Shown piece after piece: positions 8,323 to 14,918 of a stretch of DNA of 14,940 nt. A model generated the notes under the pieces. It was given only the letters and a program-made list of their open reading frames with translations, made no database searches and was not told the origin of the DNA. Every line of letters starts with the position of its first letter. Within the stretch, counting starts at the first letter, position 1. A program made the translations under genes and the position numbers. Source of the DNA: Anaerolineae bacterium (lineage in GTDB: Bacteria; Chloroflexota; Anaerolineae; B4-G1; SLSP01); the NCBI GenBank assembly GCA_016927095.1, contig JAFGNI010000557.1:1-14940 (forward strand). The letters are read 5' to 3'.

Positions 8323-8369
8323 GCGACCCTCACCACGTCGAGCCGCCCCCATCAGAGAATCAACGTCTC

Positions 8370-8624
8370 TCAGCTGGTTGCCGCCTGTATACCCTTTTCC
8401 GTCAGAGTCCAGATGCGCAACTGCCGATCATTGCCACAACGCATCTTCAGAGAACAACCGTCACAAGCTTCCACGCAGAGGGCATCCTCGGTCAGGTAAC
8501 CTTGGTCTTCAAGGCGTTCCACCATCTCCGCCAGCAACGGCTCAGGGATATCCAGGGCCCGGACCAGATCACTTTGCGTTGTCGCCTCCCCAGAGGCGAT
8601 GAGTGATAGGATCTTCTTCAGCAT
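8370..8624 (-). CDS. feoC: FeoC-like winged-helix protein with four-cysteine cluster
   Basis: A small 84-residue protein, last in the feo cluster. Residues 1-48 look like a winged helix (LSLIASGEATTQSDLVRALD, then EMVERLEDQGYLTED). The cysteines that follow are Cys50, Cys54, Cys57 and Cys63 (CVEACDGCSLKMRC), similar to the FeoC pattern that binds an iron-sulfur cluster in enterobacterial homologues. FeoC proteins modulate FeoB stability or act as regulators; which applies here cannot be read from sequence. I chose the ATG at 8624 because the GAGGG site (8637-8633) is eight bases away. An ATG at 8630 leaves only two bases, and the longer frame back to 8720 would run deep into feoB. The gene begins 11 nt after the feoB stop. 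Confidence 0.8.
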   Translation of the reverse strand: MLKKILSLIASGEATTQSDLVRALDIPEPLLAEMVERLEDQGYLTEDALCVEACDGCSLKMRCGNDRQLRIWTLTEKGIQAATS

Positions 8625-8635
8625 GGTCATCACCC

Positions 8636-10696
8636 TCAGAGGAGCGAGCCGAGCTGGTATACCGCGATGCCTGCAGCCAGCGAGATCACCAGCAAGATCG
8701 CCACGCCCACCAACGTCCATTTCCAGCTATGCGACTCCTGCTTCATCGCTGCCACCGTCGCGAGACAGGGCACAAAGAGCATCTGGACGACGAGAAAGGC
8801 CAACCCTGCAGGCAACGTCAACAGGGTGGGGAGCACGGCCTCGACATCGCCGTAGAGCACACCTAGCGTGGCGATCGTGTTCTCCTTGGCGACAAAGCTT
8901 GTCAACAGCGCTACCAAAATCGGCCAGGGCAATCCCATCAGCCGCCCAACGGGCTCGATCGCGCGCCCCGCGATCGCCAGGTAACTTTGGCTGACATCAC
9001 CCGCAGCAGGGAAATAGGACAGAAACCACACCACGACCGAGGCGATCAAAATCACACTACCGGCCTTCTGCAGGAAGGCGACGAGATTCTGCCACACGTA
9101 GAGGCCTATCGTCCGCAGATTCGGCAGGTGGTATAACGGCAACTCCATGATGAAGACCGCCGGCTCCCCTTTCACCAGAAAGCGGTTGAGGAGTACCCCG
9201 AGCGCAGCCAATACCACCAGATTGAGGGCGACCAGCGACCACACAATCAGCCCGGCGGCGTTGCCGAAGAGAGCAGCAGCGAGAATTGTCACCACAGCCA
9301 ACTGCGCCGAACAGGGCACAAGCGGCGCGAGCAGAATTGTCAGCAAGCGTGCCCGCTGCGATTCGACAATGCGCGACCCCAATACGGCCGGCACGTTGCA
9401 GCCGAAGCCCAAGAGAAGCGGCATAAAGCTCTTGCCATGCAGTCCCATCATATGCATGAAGCGATCGGTGACATAGGCGGCACGGGCCATATAGCCCGTG
9501 TCCTCGAGGAAGCCCAACGTGGCAAAGAAGACGATGAGGATGGGCGCAAAGGTGACAACCATGCCGGCGCCGCCCAACAGACCACCGGCAATCAGGTCTG
9601 CAAACCAAGCCGCTACACCGGCCATAGCCAACCAAGATCGTGCGCCATCGATGAATTGTCCCAGTAGCTGGTCCAGCCAGCTCTGAATCGGGTTCGCGAT
9701 GGCGTATGTCAGGGCAAAGACTCCAGCCAAAACAGCACCCAGCGCCACAATGCCCCAGATCGGATGGGTGAAGACGGCGTCCAACCGTGAGGTCAGGCTC
9801 ACCTGCCCCACCTTGGGCCGGACCACGGCTGCACGCACCATACGGCCAATCCACTCGTACCGGGCACCCGCAACATCCAGCACCGCGTCCTCGTGATGGT
9901 AAAGCAGCTCACGCAGTTCGTGGTCTACCTCTGGCGGCAACAGGGCCTCCATCCTGGTGAGGATCTCCTCGTCACCTTCCAGTAGCTTCAACGCTATCCA
10001 CGGCACGGGATATCCGCTGGGAACATAGTTGGCAATCAGTGTGATGAGGTTGGCGAGCACTTCTTGATGTGCAGGCAGAATCGTGGGGCGCCGCGGCTCG
10101 TAGACGAAGGTACCATCGACGATGGAGAGGATCGCATCCAACATACGCGCAACACCCTCACTGCGAGTGGCAATCATCGGTACCACGGGAATGCCCAATG
10201 CCGCCTGGAGGACCTGAGGCTCGATCTGGATGCCCTCCTGCTCTGCCACATCCATCATATTCAGAACCAGCACAACAGGGGCTGGCAAGAGCAACAGCTC
10301 AGCGAGCAGGTAGAGGCTCCGCTCCGGTATCGCAGCGTCGACGACAGCAACCACAACATCCGGGGATTCCTGGATAATGTAATCCCGCGCAATGCGCTCC
10401 TCAACCGAATTAGCACTCAGACTGTAGGTCCCGGGCAGGTCCACCAGAAGCAAGTCGCGCCCGTTGTGCTCATAGTGCCCGGTCTTCTGCTCCACCGTCT
10501 TACCAGGCCAGTTGCCGACGTGCTGGGTCAGACCCGTCAGCAGGTTGAATATGGTTGACTTGCCGACGTTGGGTTGGCCTGCAAGCGCAACCACAATGGT
10601 ATCAGCCGCTTCGCGCTGATCGTCAGCCCCCCGCTCTCCGTGTGAGAGGCCACGGTGCGGCCCCTCGGTATGATAGTGGCGATGGTGACCATGCAT
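8636..10696 (-). CDS. feoB: Ferrous iron transporter FeoB
   Basis: FeoB is an inner-membrane Fe(II) importer with a cytosolic G domain. The protein has 686 residues. G-domain motifs are G1 GQPNVGKST (40-48), the GNWPGKTVE region (61-69), G3 DLPG (86-89) and G4 NMMD (146-149). The membrane part starts near residue 310 and has two Gate-type repeats. It keeps three core cysteines: Cys433 in GFGCNVPAVLGSR, Cys462 in PCSAQLAV and Cys644 in VPCLATVAAMKQE, plus FVAKENTIATLG (601-612). The CSAQ form replaces the CSAR seen in Escherichia coli. The N-terminus is unusual: seven histidines in the first 19 residues (MHGHHRHYH, then His14 and His19), before the G domain. The ATG at 10696 follows GGAGAA (10710-10705) and lies five bases after the end of feoA, so the two are translated together. 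Confidence 0.97.
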   Translation of the reverse strand: MHGHHRHYHTEGPHRGLSHGERGADDQREAADTIVVALAGQPNVGKSTIFNLLTGLTQHVGNWPGKTVEQKTGHYEHNGRDLLLVDLPGTYSLSANSVEERIARDYIIQESPDVVVAVVDAAIPERSLYLLAELLLLPAPVVLVLNMMDVAEQEGIQIEPQVLQAALGIPVVPMIATRSEGVARMLDAILSIVDGTFVYEPRRPTILPAHQEVLANLITLIANYVPSGYPVPWIALKLLEGDEEILTRMEALLPPEVDHELRELLYHHEDAVLDVAGARYEWIGRMVRAAVVRPKVGQVSLTSRLDAVFTHPIWGIVALGAVLAGVFALTYAIANPIQSWLDQLLGQFIDGARSWLAMAGVAAWFADLIAGGLLGGAGMVVTFAPILIVFFATLGFLEDTGYMARAAYVTDRFMHMMGLHGKSFMPLLLGFGCNVPAVLGSRIVESQRARLLTILLAPLVPCSAQLAVVTILAAALFGNAAGLIVWSLVALNLVVLAALGVLLNRFLVKGEPAVFIMELPLYHLPNLRTIGLYVWQNLVAFLQKAGSVILIASVVVWFLSYFPAAGDVSQSYLAIAGRAIEPVGRLMGLPWPILVALLTSFVAKENTIATLGVLYGDVEAVLPTLLTLPAGLAFLVVQMLFVPCLATVAAMKQESHSWKWTLVGVAILLVISLAAGIAVYQLGSLL

Positions 10697-10700
10697 GGAC

Positions 10701-10967
10701 TCAGTTCTCCGAACCCTCTATTGCCGTGCGATGGACCTTTATCCTGCCAGCCTCACCCCGCCCCAGCGCAATCTGCGCGCCGCGTATCGATACGATAATA
10801 GGGCCGGCCCCATAGTTACGCATGACCCGAACTGCAGCACCAGGCGTGAAGCCCAACGCAGCCAACCGGGACACGAATCCATGTCCTCCCTCCAGCGTGC
10901 CCACCAACCCTACCTCTCCCGGGCTCAATCTAGCAAGCGGGACCATATCCAGTTTGACCTCCATCAT
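10701..10967 (-). CDS. feoA: FeoA, small SH3-like partner of FeoB
   Basis: FeoA is a small cytosolic SH3-like protein needed for FeoB activity. Up to 88 residues are encoded. The core is LARLSPGEVGLVGTLEG, RLAALGFTPGAAVRVM and GPIIVSIRGAQIALGRGEAGRIKV, which match the FeoA fold. The start is uncertain. ATG at 10967 has only a weak upstream site. ATG at 10946 gives an 81-residue protein beginning MVPLARLSPGE, closer to the usual family start, and has GGAGGT (10962-10957) ten bases ahead. The gene sits between the DtxR-type regulator and feoB on the same strand. Confidence 0.93.
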   Translation of the reverse strand: MMEVKLDMVPLARLSPGEVGLVGTLEGGHGFVSRLAALGFTPGAAVRVMRNYGAGPIIVSIRGAQIALGRGEAGRIKVHRTAIEGSEN

Positions 10968-11048
10968 GCCTACTCAGAGATAAATGACCAACAGAAATGA
11001 CACCTGGCTCCGCAACTCTATCACAGTGCATCCTAGCTGATCCCAACG

Positions 11049-11067
11049 GACCGAGACGACCTCGGTC
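11049..11067 (-). other. Hairpin just after the DtxR-type gene
   Basis: GACCGAG (11049-11055) and CTCGGTC (11061-11067) form a perfect 7-bp stem with a 5-nt loop. It overlaps the last base of the regulator's stop codon and lies in the 99-nt gap before feoA. No T-tract follows on the minus strand. It could be a weak attenuator or an mRNA-processing stem that sets different levels for regulator and feoAB; it is not a convincing full terminator. Confidence 0.4.
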
Positions 11068-11714
11068 TAGACTGCCTCAACCCAGAGCGCACAAGCGTCA
11101 TCAGATGCCAGACAGACGACCCGGTTGACCTCCTGCACCATCAACTCAACGCCGTCCTCGAGCCGCTTGCGCACCGTGATGTGGCGTCCAGGGAACAGAT
11201 CGGCTGCCTCCAGCCGCTGCAGCAGCGCCGGCGTCTCCGGCGAGATCCGAACCACGCGCGCCTGCGTCGACTCAGGCAAGAAAGACAGGCACTGCTCGGT
11301 GTCCGACCGCGCCTGGGGCGGAATCGGCGCCCCATGGGGGCACGATTTTGGATCACCCAAGAAGGTCGACAGGCGCTCCGTCACCGTCTCCGTCGCGGCG
11401 TGCTCCAGCCTGCCGGCAACCACGTGAGCCACATCCCACGGAATCTCGAGGACGTCGGTCAGAAACCGCTCCCACAACCGATGTCGTCTGAGCAAAAGGC
11501 CCGCCGCTTCCTCCCCGGACGCCGTCAGGGTCACACCCCGATAAGGATGATAGACGACCCATCCTTTGGCGTCAAGTTTCTGCACCATCTCATGGACAGA
11601 TACCGACGAGAATCCAAAGTACTCCGTCAACTGGGATAGCGGTAGCGGCGTCTCCGGATCTGTCCGCAGACGATAGATCGCCCCCAAGTACTCCTCAACG
11701 CGTTCCTGCTGCAT
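11067..11714 (-). CDS. DtxR/MntR-family metal-dependent transcriptional regulator
   Basis: This 215-residue protein probably represses the feo genes when metal is bound. Residues 1-65 form a winged helix (VEEYLGAIYRLRTD, then SQLTEYFGFSSVSVHEMVQKLDAKGWV). The dimerisation and metal domain follows: RRHRLWERFLTDVL, DVAHVVAGRLEHAAT and CPHGAPIP. Against DtxR, site-1 ligands His78, Glu82 and His97 are present, and Glu104 and His105 of the second site too. The DtxR site-2 Cys102 position is Gly101 and the Met10 position is Glu8, so metal choice (Fe or Mn) cannot be assigned. Residues about 140-215 are an SH3-like FeoA-type domain. Its position upstream of feoABC, same strand, points to iron. A palindrome at 11748-11765 is the likely operator. 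Confidence 0.9.
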   Translation of the reverse strand: MQQERVEEYLGAIYRLRTDPETPLPLSQLTEYFGFSSVSVHEMVQKLDAKGWVVYHPYRGVTLTASGEEAAGLLLRRHRLWERFLTDVLEIPWDVAHVVAGRLEHAATETVTERLSTFLGDPKSCPHGAPIPPQARSDTEQCLSFLPESTQARVVRISPETPALLQRLEAADLFPGRHITVRKRLEDGVELMVQEVNRVVCLASDDACALWVEAV

Positions 11715-11747
11715 CGCATCTCCCTAAGTTGGCGTATACCCCAAGAT

Positions 11748-11765
11748 TATAAGGTACGCCTTATA
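11748..11765. promoter_or_regulatory. Candidate operator for the DtxR-type regulator
   Basis: A perfect inverted repeat TATAAGG-TACG-CCTTATA, 34 bp before the regulator's start codon. It resembles DtxR/MntR-type boxes in its TAAGG/CCTTA arms. It lies directly downstream of a good minus-strand promoter and contains part of an alternative -10 (TATAAT, 11751-11746). Binding would be expected to block transcription of the regulator and perhaps feoABC. Identification as the operator is inference from position and symmetry. Confidence 0.6.
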
Positions 11766-11775
11766 CTTCCTATAG

Positions 11776-11804
11776 ATTGTACCACTAATCAGCGAGTTTG
11801 TGAA
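11776..11804 (-). promoter_or_regulatory. Probable promoter of the DtxR-type regulator / feo cluster
   Basis: On the minus strand: -35 TTCACA (11804-11799), a 17-bp spacer and -10 TACAAT (11781-11776). Transcription would start near 11769, just before the palindrome at 11748-11765. No equally good promoter is seen in the 99-nt gap before feoA, so this promoter may serve the whole cluster. Confidence 0.65.
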
Positions 11805-11890
11805 GCGATATCGATGAGCAGTCTCGAGAGTACAGATCGGGCCGCTAGGGTTGTCTGAGGCAGCGCGCTGGGCCGAGGAAGCGTCACAAC

Positions 11891-11918
11891 TTGCTCTTGA
11901 ACTCATCAGTGTTATGAT
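11891..11918 (+). promoter_or_regulatory. Probable promoter of the LysM-protein gene
   Basis: -35 TTGCTC (11891-11896), a 16-bp spacer and -10 TATGAT (11913-11918). The expected start of transcription is near 11925, leaving a short leader of about 20 nt before the ATG at 11946. It is divergent from the regulator promoter in the same 231-bp gap. Confidence 0.5.
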
Positions 11919-11945
11919 ACGTCCAGCCTCAGAGCTGCCCGAACT

Positions 11946-13160
11946 ATGAGTGAAGAAGAAACGATACGCACATTGCCGGACCGCCCGGGCCGTCACTGTC
12001 CTGAGTGTGGGGCTCGGGTAGCCGACGGAGCGACCACCTGTCTGATCTGCGGCACCAAACTCACCCCAGAAACCGGCGGTGAGGGGGTGGATGGGTCCGC
12101 AGATGACGAAAGCCCCCAAGCAAGCAGGAGAAGCAAGCTACAGAGCTTCTTTGCATCTCGGGCCGTCCGCATTACCATCCTAGCCGCGATTGCCGTCGCC
12201 ATTCTCTCTGGCGCCGTTGTGCTGGGCATGAACCTGTCCCAAGGGAAGGTTCCACTGGAACTCCCCACTTTTACACCGACGGTGACCCATACACCCACGG
12301 CGACGCCCACCCCAACATTGACGCCGACGCCTACCGAGACGCCGCTGCCGACAGCCACACCAACCCCTATTCCTCCCATCGAGTACGTGGTACAGTCTGG
12401 CGACACCCTTCTGGCCATCGCGCTGGAGTACAATCTGACGATTGATGAGATCACAGACTACAACGAGCTGGAATCAGACGTCATCGTTGAGGGACAGAAC
12501 CTGCTCATCCCACCACCCACGCCCACACCTGGTCCCACGCCGACGCCAAGACCGGGCGAGCCCACCGCCACGGCAGCCGCGTTTCTGCTGCACACTGTCC
12601 GCTCCGGAGACACGCTCTCAACCATTGCCGAAGCCTATGGCATCAGTGTTAGCGAGCTGCGCGTTGCCAATGACATACCCGACGACTCGGAGTCCATCCA
12701 GGTCAACCAGGTGCTGACCATCCCCCGCAATACCCCTACCCCGGAGCCCGAACCCGAGGTCGTCACCGAGGTAGAAGCGACAGCCGTACCCGCCCTGACG
12801 AGCTACCAAGCGCCCGCTATGCTCTATCCGCCAGATGGTGCCATCTTCATGGGTCCGGATAACGTGATAGCCCTGCAGTGGGCCTCGATTGGCATACTGG
12901 AGGACCGCGAGTATTATGAGATTGAGCTGATCGTACCCACAAGCGAGGGGACGACGACGGTGAGAGACTACGTGCGCTCGACCGCCTGGCGCTTGCCCAG
13001 CGAGCTCTTTCCCACAGCGGAGATCGAGGATCCTACCTTCTCGTGGCGAATCATCGTCGTTCGACAAGTGACCGAGGGACCGGATTCGGACTACAAGATC
13101 ATCAGTCAGACCGGCCGGCGTCGGAGCTTCACCTGGGCAATGCCTACGCCCTCACCGTAG
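11946..13160 (+). CDS. Membrane-anchored zinc-ribbon, double-LysM protein
   Basis: This 404-residue single-pass membrane protein has no recognised specific function. Residues 18-35 form a zinc ribbon (CPEC, then CLIC, with Cys18, 21, 32 and 35). A Lys/Arg-rich stretch (61-75) precedes one hydrophobic segment (about 74-97), so the zinc ribbon should face the cytoplasm and the rest the outside. A Thr/Pro-rich linker (105-144) leads to LysM 1 (about 146-189, YVVQSGDTLLAIALEYNLT) and, after a second Thr/Pro linker, LysM 2 (about 213-260, HTVRSGDTLSTIAEAYGIS). LysM domains bind peptidoglycan or other N-acetylglucosamine polymers. The C-terminal part (280-404) starts LYPPDGAIFMGPDNVIALQW and looks like a beta-sandwich. 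No catalytic domain is seen. The start has no clear Shine-Dalgarno, but the short leader and downstream acidic N-terminus support it. Confidence 0.85.
   Translation: MSEEETIRTLPDRPGRHCPECGARVADGATTCLICGTKLTPETGGEGVDGSADDESPQASRRSKLQSFFASRAVRITILAAIAVAILSGAVVLGMNLSQGKVPLELPTFTPTVTHTPTATPTPTLTPTPTETPLPTATPTPIPPIEYVVQSGDTLLAIALEYNLTIDEITDYNELESDVIVEGQNLLIPPPTPTPGPTPTPRPGEPTATAAAFLLHTVRSGDTLSTIAEAYGISVSELRVANDIPDDSESIQVNQVLTIPRNTPTPEPEPEVVTEVEATAVPALTSYQAPAMLYPPDGAIFMGPDNVIALQWASIGILEDREYYEIELIVPTSEGTTTVRDYVRSTAWRLPSELFPTAEIEDPTFSWRIIVVRQVTEGPDSDYKIISQTGRRRSFTWAMPTPSP
12258..12377 (+). repeat. Low-complexity Thr/Pro codon repeat in the LysM gene
   Basis: An imperfect run of ACN-CCN codons encodes residues 105-144, with units such as TPTPT and TATPT. 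Codon third bases vary, so the repeat is kept at the protein level rather than by exact DNA copies. It makes an extended stalk between the membrane segment and LysM 1. A shorter run (about 12513-12570) separates the two LysM domains. Confidence 0.75.
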
Positions 13161-13218
13161 ATTGGCGCCTTCACCGTAGGCCTGCGTCAAAGCGAACCGA
13201 AGTCAGCAGCAGTTTTTC

Positions 13219-13227
13219 GGGGGGGGG
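13219..13227 (+). repeat. Run of nine G before the 175-aa gene
   Basis: Nine consecutive G follow TTTTTC and end seven bases before the ATG at 13235. The run overlaps the place where the Shine-Dalgarno should be. Such tracts can slip during replication and change ribosome-site spacing, but nothing here proves that. Confidence 0.7.
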
Positions 13228-13234
13228 ACAGACC

Positions 13235-13762
13235 ATGCAGAGGATGCTCACGAGTCAGCAGGTCGTTGCCGATTTCTTCGCCCAGGGCTACCGGGTCTCG
13301 GGCGCATTCAATATCAGCGCTCAGTCTCTGGCTGATGTCATCTACGACCAGAACACGGACTACCTCTCCATTCAACACGCCTACCTATCTCCCATCACGG
13401 AACCGGCCAAGATCAGCGCCCACTACCAGTCCACCCTGCTCACGAAGGCAAATCTGGACTTCGTGCTGACCTTGGAGCAGAAGGATGGCCTCCGAAGGGA
13501 CCAGCAGTATACGCTGGGCAACTATGCCTTTGGGCTCTGCGTGAGCGTCCCTTTCTTCGAAATCCGAGGTCGTCTCCAAACGACCATCCGCGTGTTCGAT
13601 CCGCGCGCCTACTTGAGTCAGGAGGCCGGCACCTTCATCACGCTTTTCGATGTGACGGCCAGATGCACCTTCAGCCCCGACATCAGTTATCACGGCGGAG
13701 CTGCCCTCATCTCACGCCAGTCGATTAGCTTCCTGGGCGAGTACGTATCTGACGAAACCTAG
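13235..13762 (+). CDS. Conserved-looking protein of unknown function, internally duplicated
   Basis: I do not recognise a named family for this 175-residue protein. It has no signal peptide or membrane segment and looks rich in beta strands. Two halves appear related: residues about 18-80 (YRVSGAFNI, then ISAHYQSTLLTKANLDFV) and about 107-171 (FEIRGRLQT, then ISYHGGAALISRQSISFL). The shared pattern, aromatic-x-x-x-Gly then IS-x-H, suggests two copies of one small beta domain. The frame is open back to 13043, but that would overlap the LysM gene by 118 nt. The ATG at 13235 with the G-rich site just upstream is the better start. It lies 74 nt after the LysM gene and 73 nt before the CpaE-like gene, all on one strand, so shared transcription is likely. 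Confidence 0.7.
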   Translation: MQRMLTSQQVVADFFAQGYRVSGAFNISAQSLADVIYDQNTDYLSIQHAYLSPITEPAKISAHYQSTLLTKANLDFVLTLEQKDGLRRDQQYTLGNYAFGLCVSVPFFEIRGRLQTTIRVFDPRAYLSQEAGTFITLFDVTARCTFSPDISYHGGAALISRQSISFLGEYVSDET

Positions 13763-13835
13763 CTCACCTACCGCATAGCTGACAAACAGAACCGAGTTCG
13801 ACCCACGGATCTGACACCACCACAAGGAGGGCGCT

Positions 13836-14918
13836 ATGGCCCGCATTCTGATGATCGACGACAGCCCGGAAATGCTGGCGATGCTCAATTTGGTCTTCGA
13901 GAATCGCTCAGACTATGAAATAGTGCTGGCGAAGAGCGGCGAGGAGGGCCTTGCCCTGGCCTTCGAAGCGCCGCCCGACATCGCCCTTGTGGACATCATG
14001 ATGCCCCGGATGGATGGCTACGAGGTCGTGCGCCAACTCCGCGCTCATGCTCAGACGAGCCGTATACGGATCATTGTCTTGACGGCCCGCGGTCAGCCCG
14101 TGGACGAGACTGCGGCGCTCCAGGCCGGCGCCGACATGCACATTGCCAAGCCAGTGAGCATCGACGTACTCTCGAATGCTGTCGAGTCTCTGCTGACAAG
14201 AGTCAGCGAAGCCAGCACGCAGGCCATCATCCTGCCGGTGCTCGGGCTCCGAGGTGGCGTCGGGGTCACGACCCTGGCTGTCAATCTGGCCGTGCTTCTT
14301 CAGCAAATGGGGTCCACCGTGCTGTGGGATCTGTCGCCCTCCTCCGGTCATGCAGCGCTCTTCTTGGGCCTGCAGCCGCGCACCCACTGGGGCTTCCATT
14401 TGCGCGACGCGACAAAACCAGTCTCGTCTCTGCTGCGTGAACACAAGTCCGGTCTGCGGCTGCTGGCGGCGCCGCCGATCCCGGGGATGTTTGGGTGGTT
14501 CACTGAGGCGGATGTCGAGGCCCTTCTGCCGGGGCTCACAGCGACGGCGCAGTTCTTGGTGATCGACATGCCGCCGACATTGGATCCGGCTCTGGGCCCG
14601 ATCTTTGAGCGGGCGCGAACCCTACTGCTCGTGACCGGTGACGATCCGCCGGCGATCCAGACCACGCTGGCCACGCTTCAGGCGCTACAGAGATGGCAGA
14701 CCCGGGTGATCGTCGCTCATAACGCCAGCCGTCCTGGCAAGCTGCCGGACGCGGGCACCCTGGAGCGCGCCATGCGGGTGACCATTCACAGCGATATCCC
14801 CTACGATCCCAACCAGCGACTCACCCTGAGCCGGGGCACGCCGCTGGCATTGGCCAAGCCAGAGAGCCCAATGGTGTCGCAGCTCAAGGCCACGGTGCAG
14901 TTGCTGCTCCCGGGCTGA
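13836..14918 (+). CDS. CpaE-like protein: receiver domain fused to a degenerate ParA/MinD-type ATPase
   Basis: This 360-residue protein has two domains. Residues 1 to about 122 are a response-regulator receiver with all key residues: Asp8 and Asp9, phospho-acceptor Asp53 in LVDIMMPRMDGYE, Thr83 in VLTARG, and Lys105 in AKPVS. Residues about 130-360 are a ParA/MinD-like fold in the CpaE style: P-loop region GLRGGVGVTTLAVNLAVLL (137-155), a VLWDLSPSSGHAALFLGLQ switch segment, and Walker B LVIDMPPTLD (241-250). In ParA the P-loop is KGGxGKT. Here the signature Lys is Arg139 and the P-loop Lys is Val144, so ATP hydrolysis may be weak or absent. CpaE proteins help place and assemble Tad-type pili; no other tad gene is in the window. 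The ATG at 13836 follows a strong AAGGAGG (13824-13830). Confidence 0.85.
   Translation: MARILMIDDSPEMLAMLNLVFENRSDYEIVLAKSGEEGLALAFEAPPDIALVDIMMPRMDGYEVVRQLRAHAQTSRIRIIVLTARGQPVDETAALQAGADMHIAKPVSIDVLSNAVESLLTRVSEASTQAIILPVLGLRGGVGVTTLAVNLAVLLQQMGSTVLWDLSPSSGHAALFLGLQPRTHWGFHLRDATKPVSSLLREHKSGLRLLAAPPIPGMFGWFTEADVEALLPGLTATAQFLVIDMPPTLDPALGPIFERARTLLLVTGDDPPAIQTTLATLQALQRWQTRVIVAHNASRPGKLPDAGTLERAMRVTIHSDIPYDPNQRLTLSRGTPLALAKPESPMVSQLKATVQLLLPG

Noticed and set aside
8354..8369. Small hairpin AGAGA/TCTCT just past the feoC-like stop
   Set aside because: Only five weak base pairs and no T-tract on the minus strand, so not a supportable terminator.
8625..8720. Longer N-terminus for the FeoC-like protein
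   Set aside because: It would overlap feoB by about 85 nt and adds low-complexity residues that do not resemble the family; the site GAGGG fits the ATG at 8624.
10064..10558. Plus-strand open frame of 164 codons opposite feoB
   Set aside because: It is antisense to the FeoB G domain and has no supporting motif or promoter.
10982..11001. Direct repeat AAATGAC twice, 13 bp apart, upstream of feoA
   Set aside because: Only two 7-bp copies in a short AT-richer stretch, unlike the palindrome at 11748-11765; chance is a sufficient explanation.
11724..12119. Minus-strand open frame of 131 codons spanning the divergent promoter gap
   Set aside because: It covers two promoters and the palindrome and runs antisense to the LysM gene start; no motif is seen.
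12258..12377. Repeated short units that could suggest a CRISPR or satellite array
   Set aside because: The units are in-frame Thr/Pro codons of variable length with no constant repeat and spacer structure.
13152..13179. Direct repeat TCACCGTAG twice at the end of the LysM gene
   Set aside because: Nine-base repeat with the first copy holding the stop codon; looks like a small local duplication with no sign of a mobile element or attachment site.
13043..13234. Longer N-terminus for the 175-residue protein
   Set aside because: It would overlap the end of the LysM gene by 118 nt and run through the G tract; its residues look like out-of-frame LysM-gene sequence.
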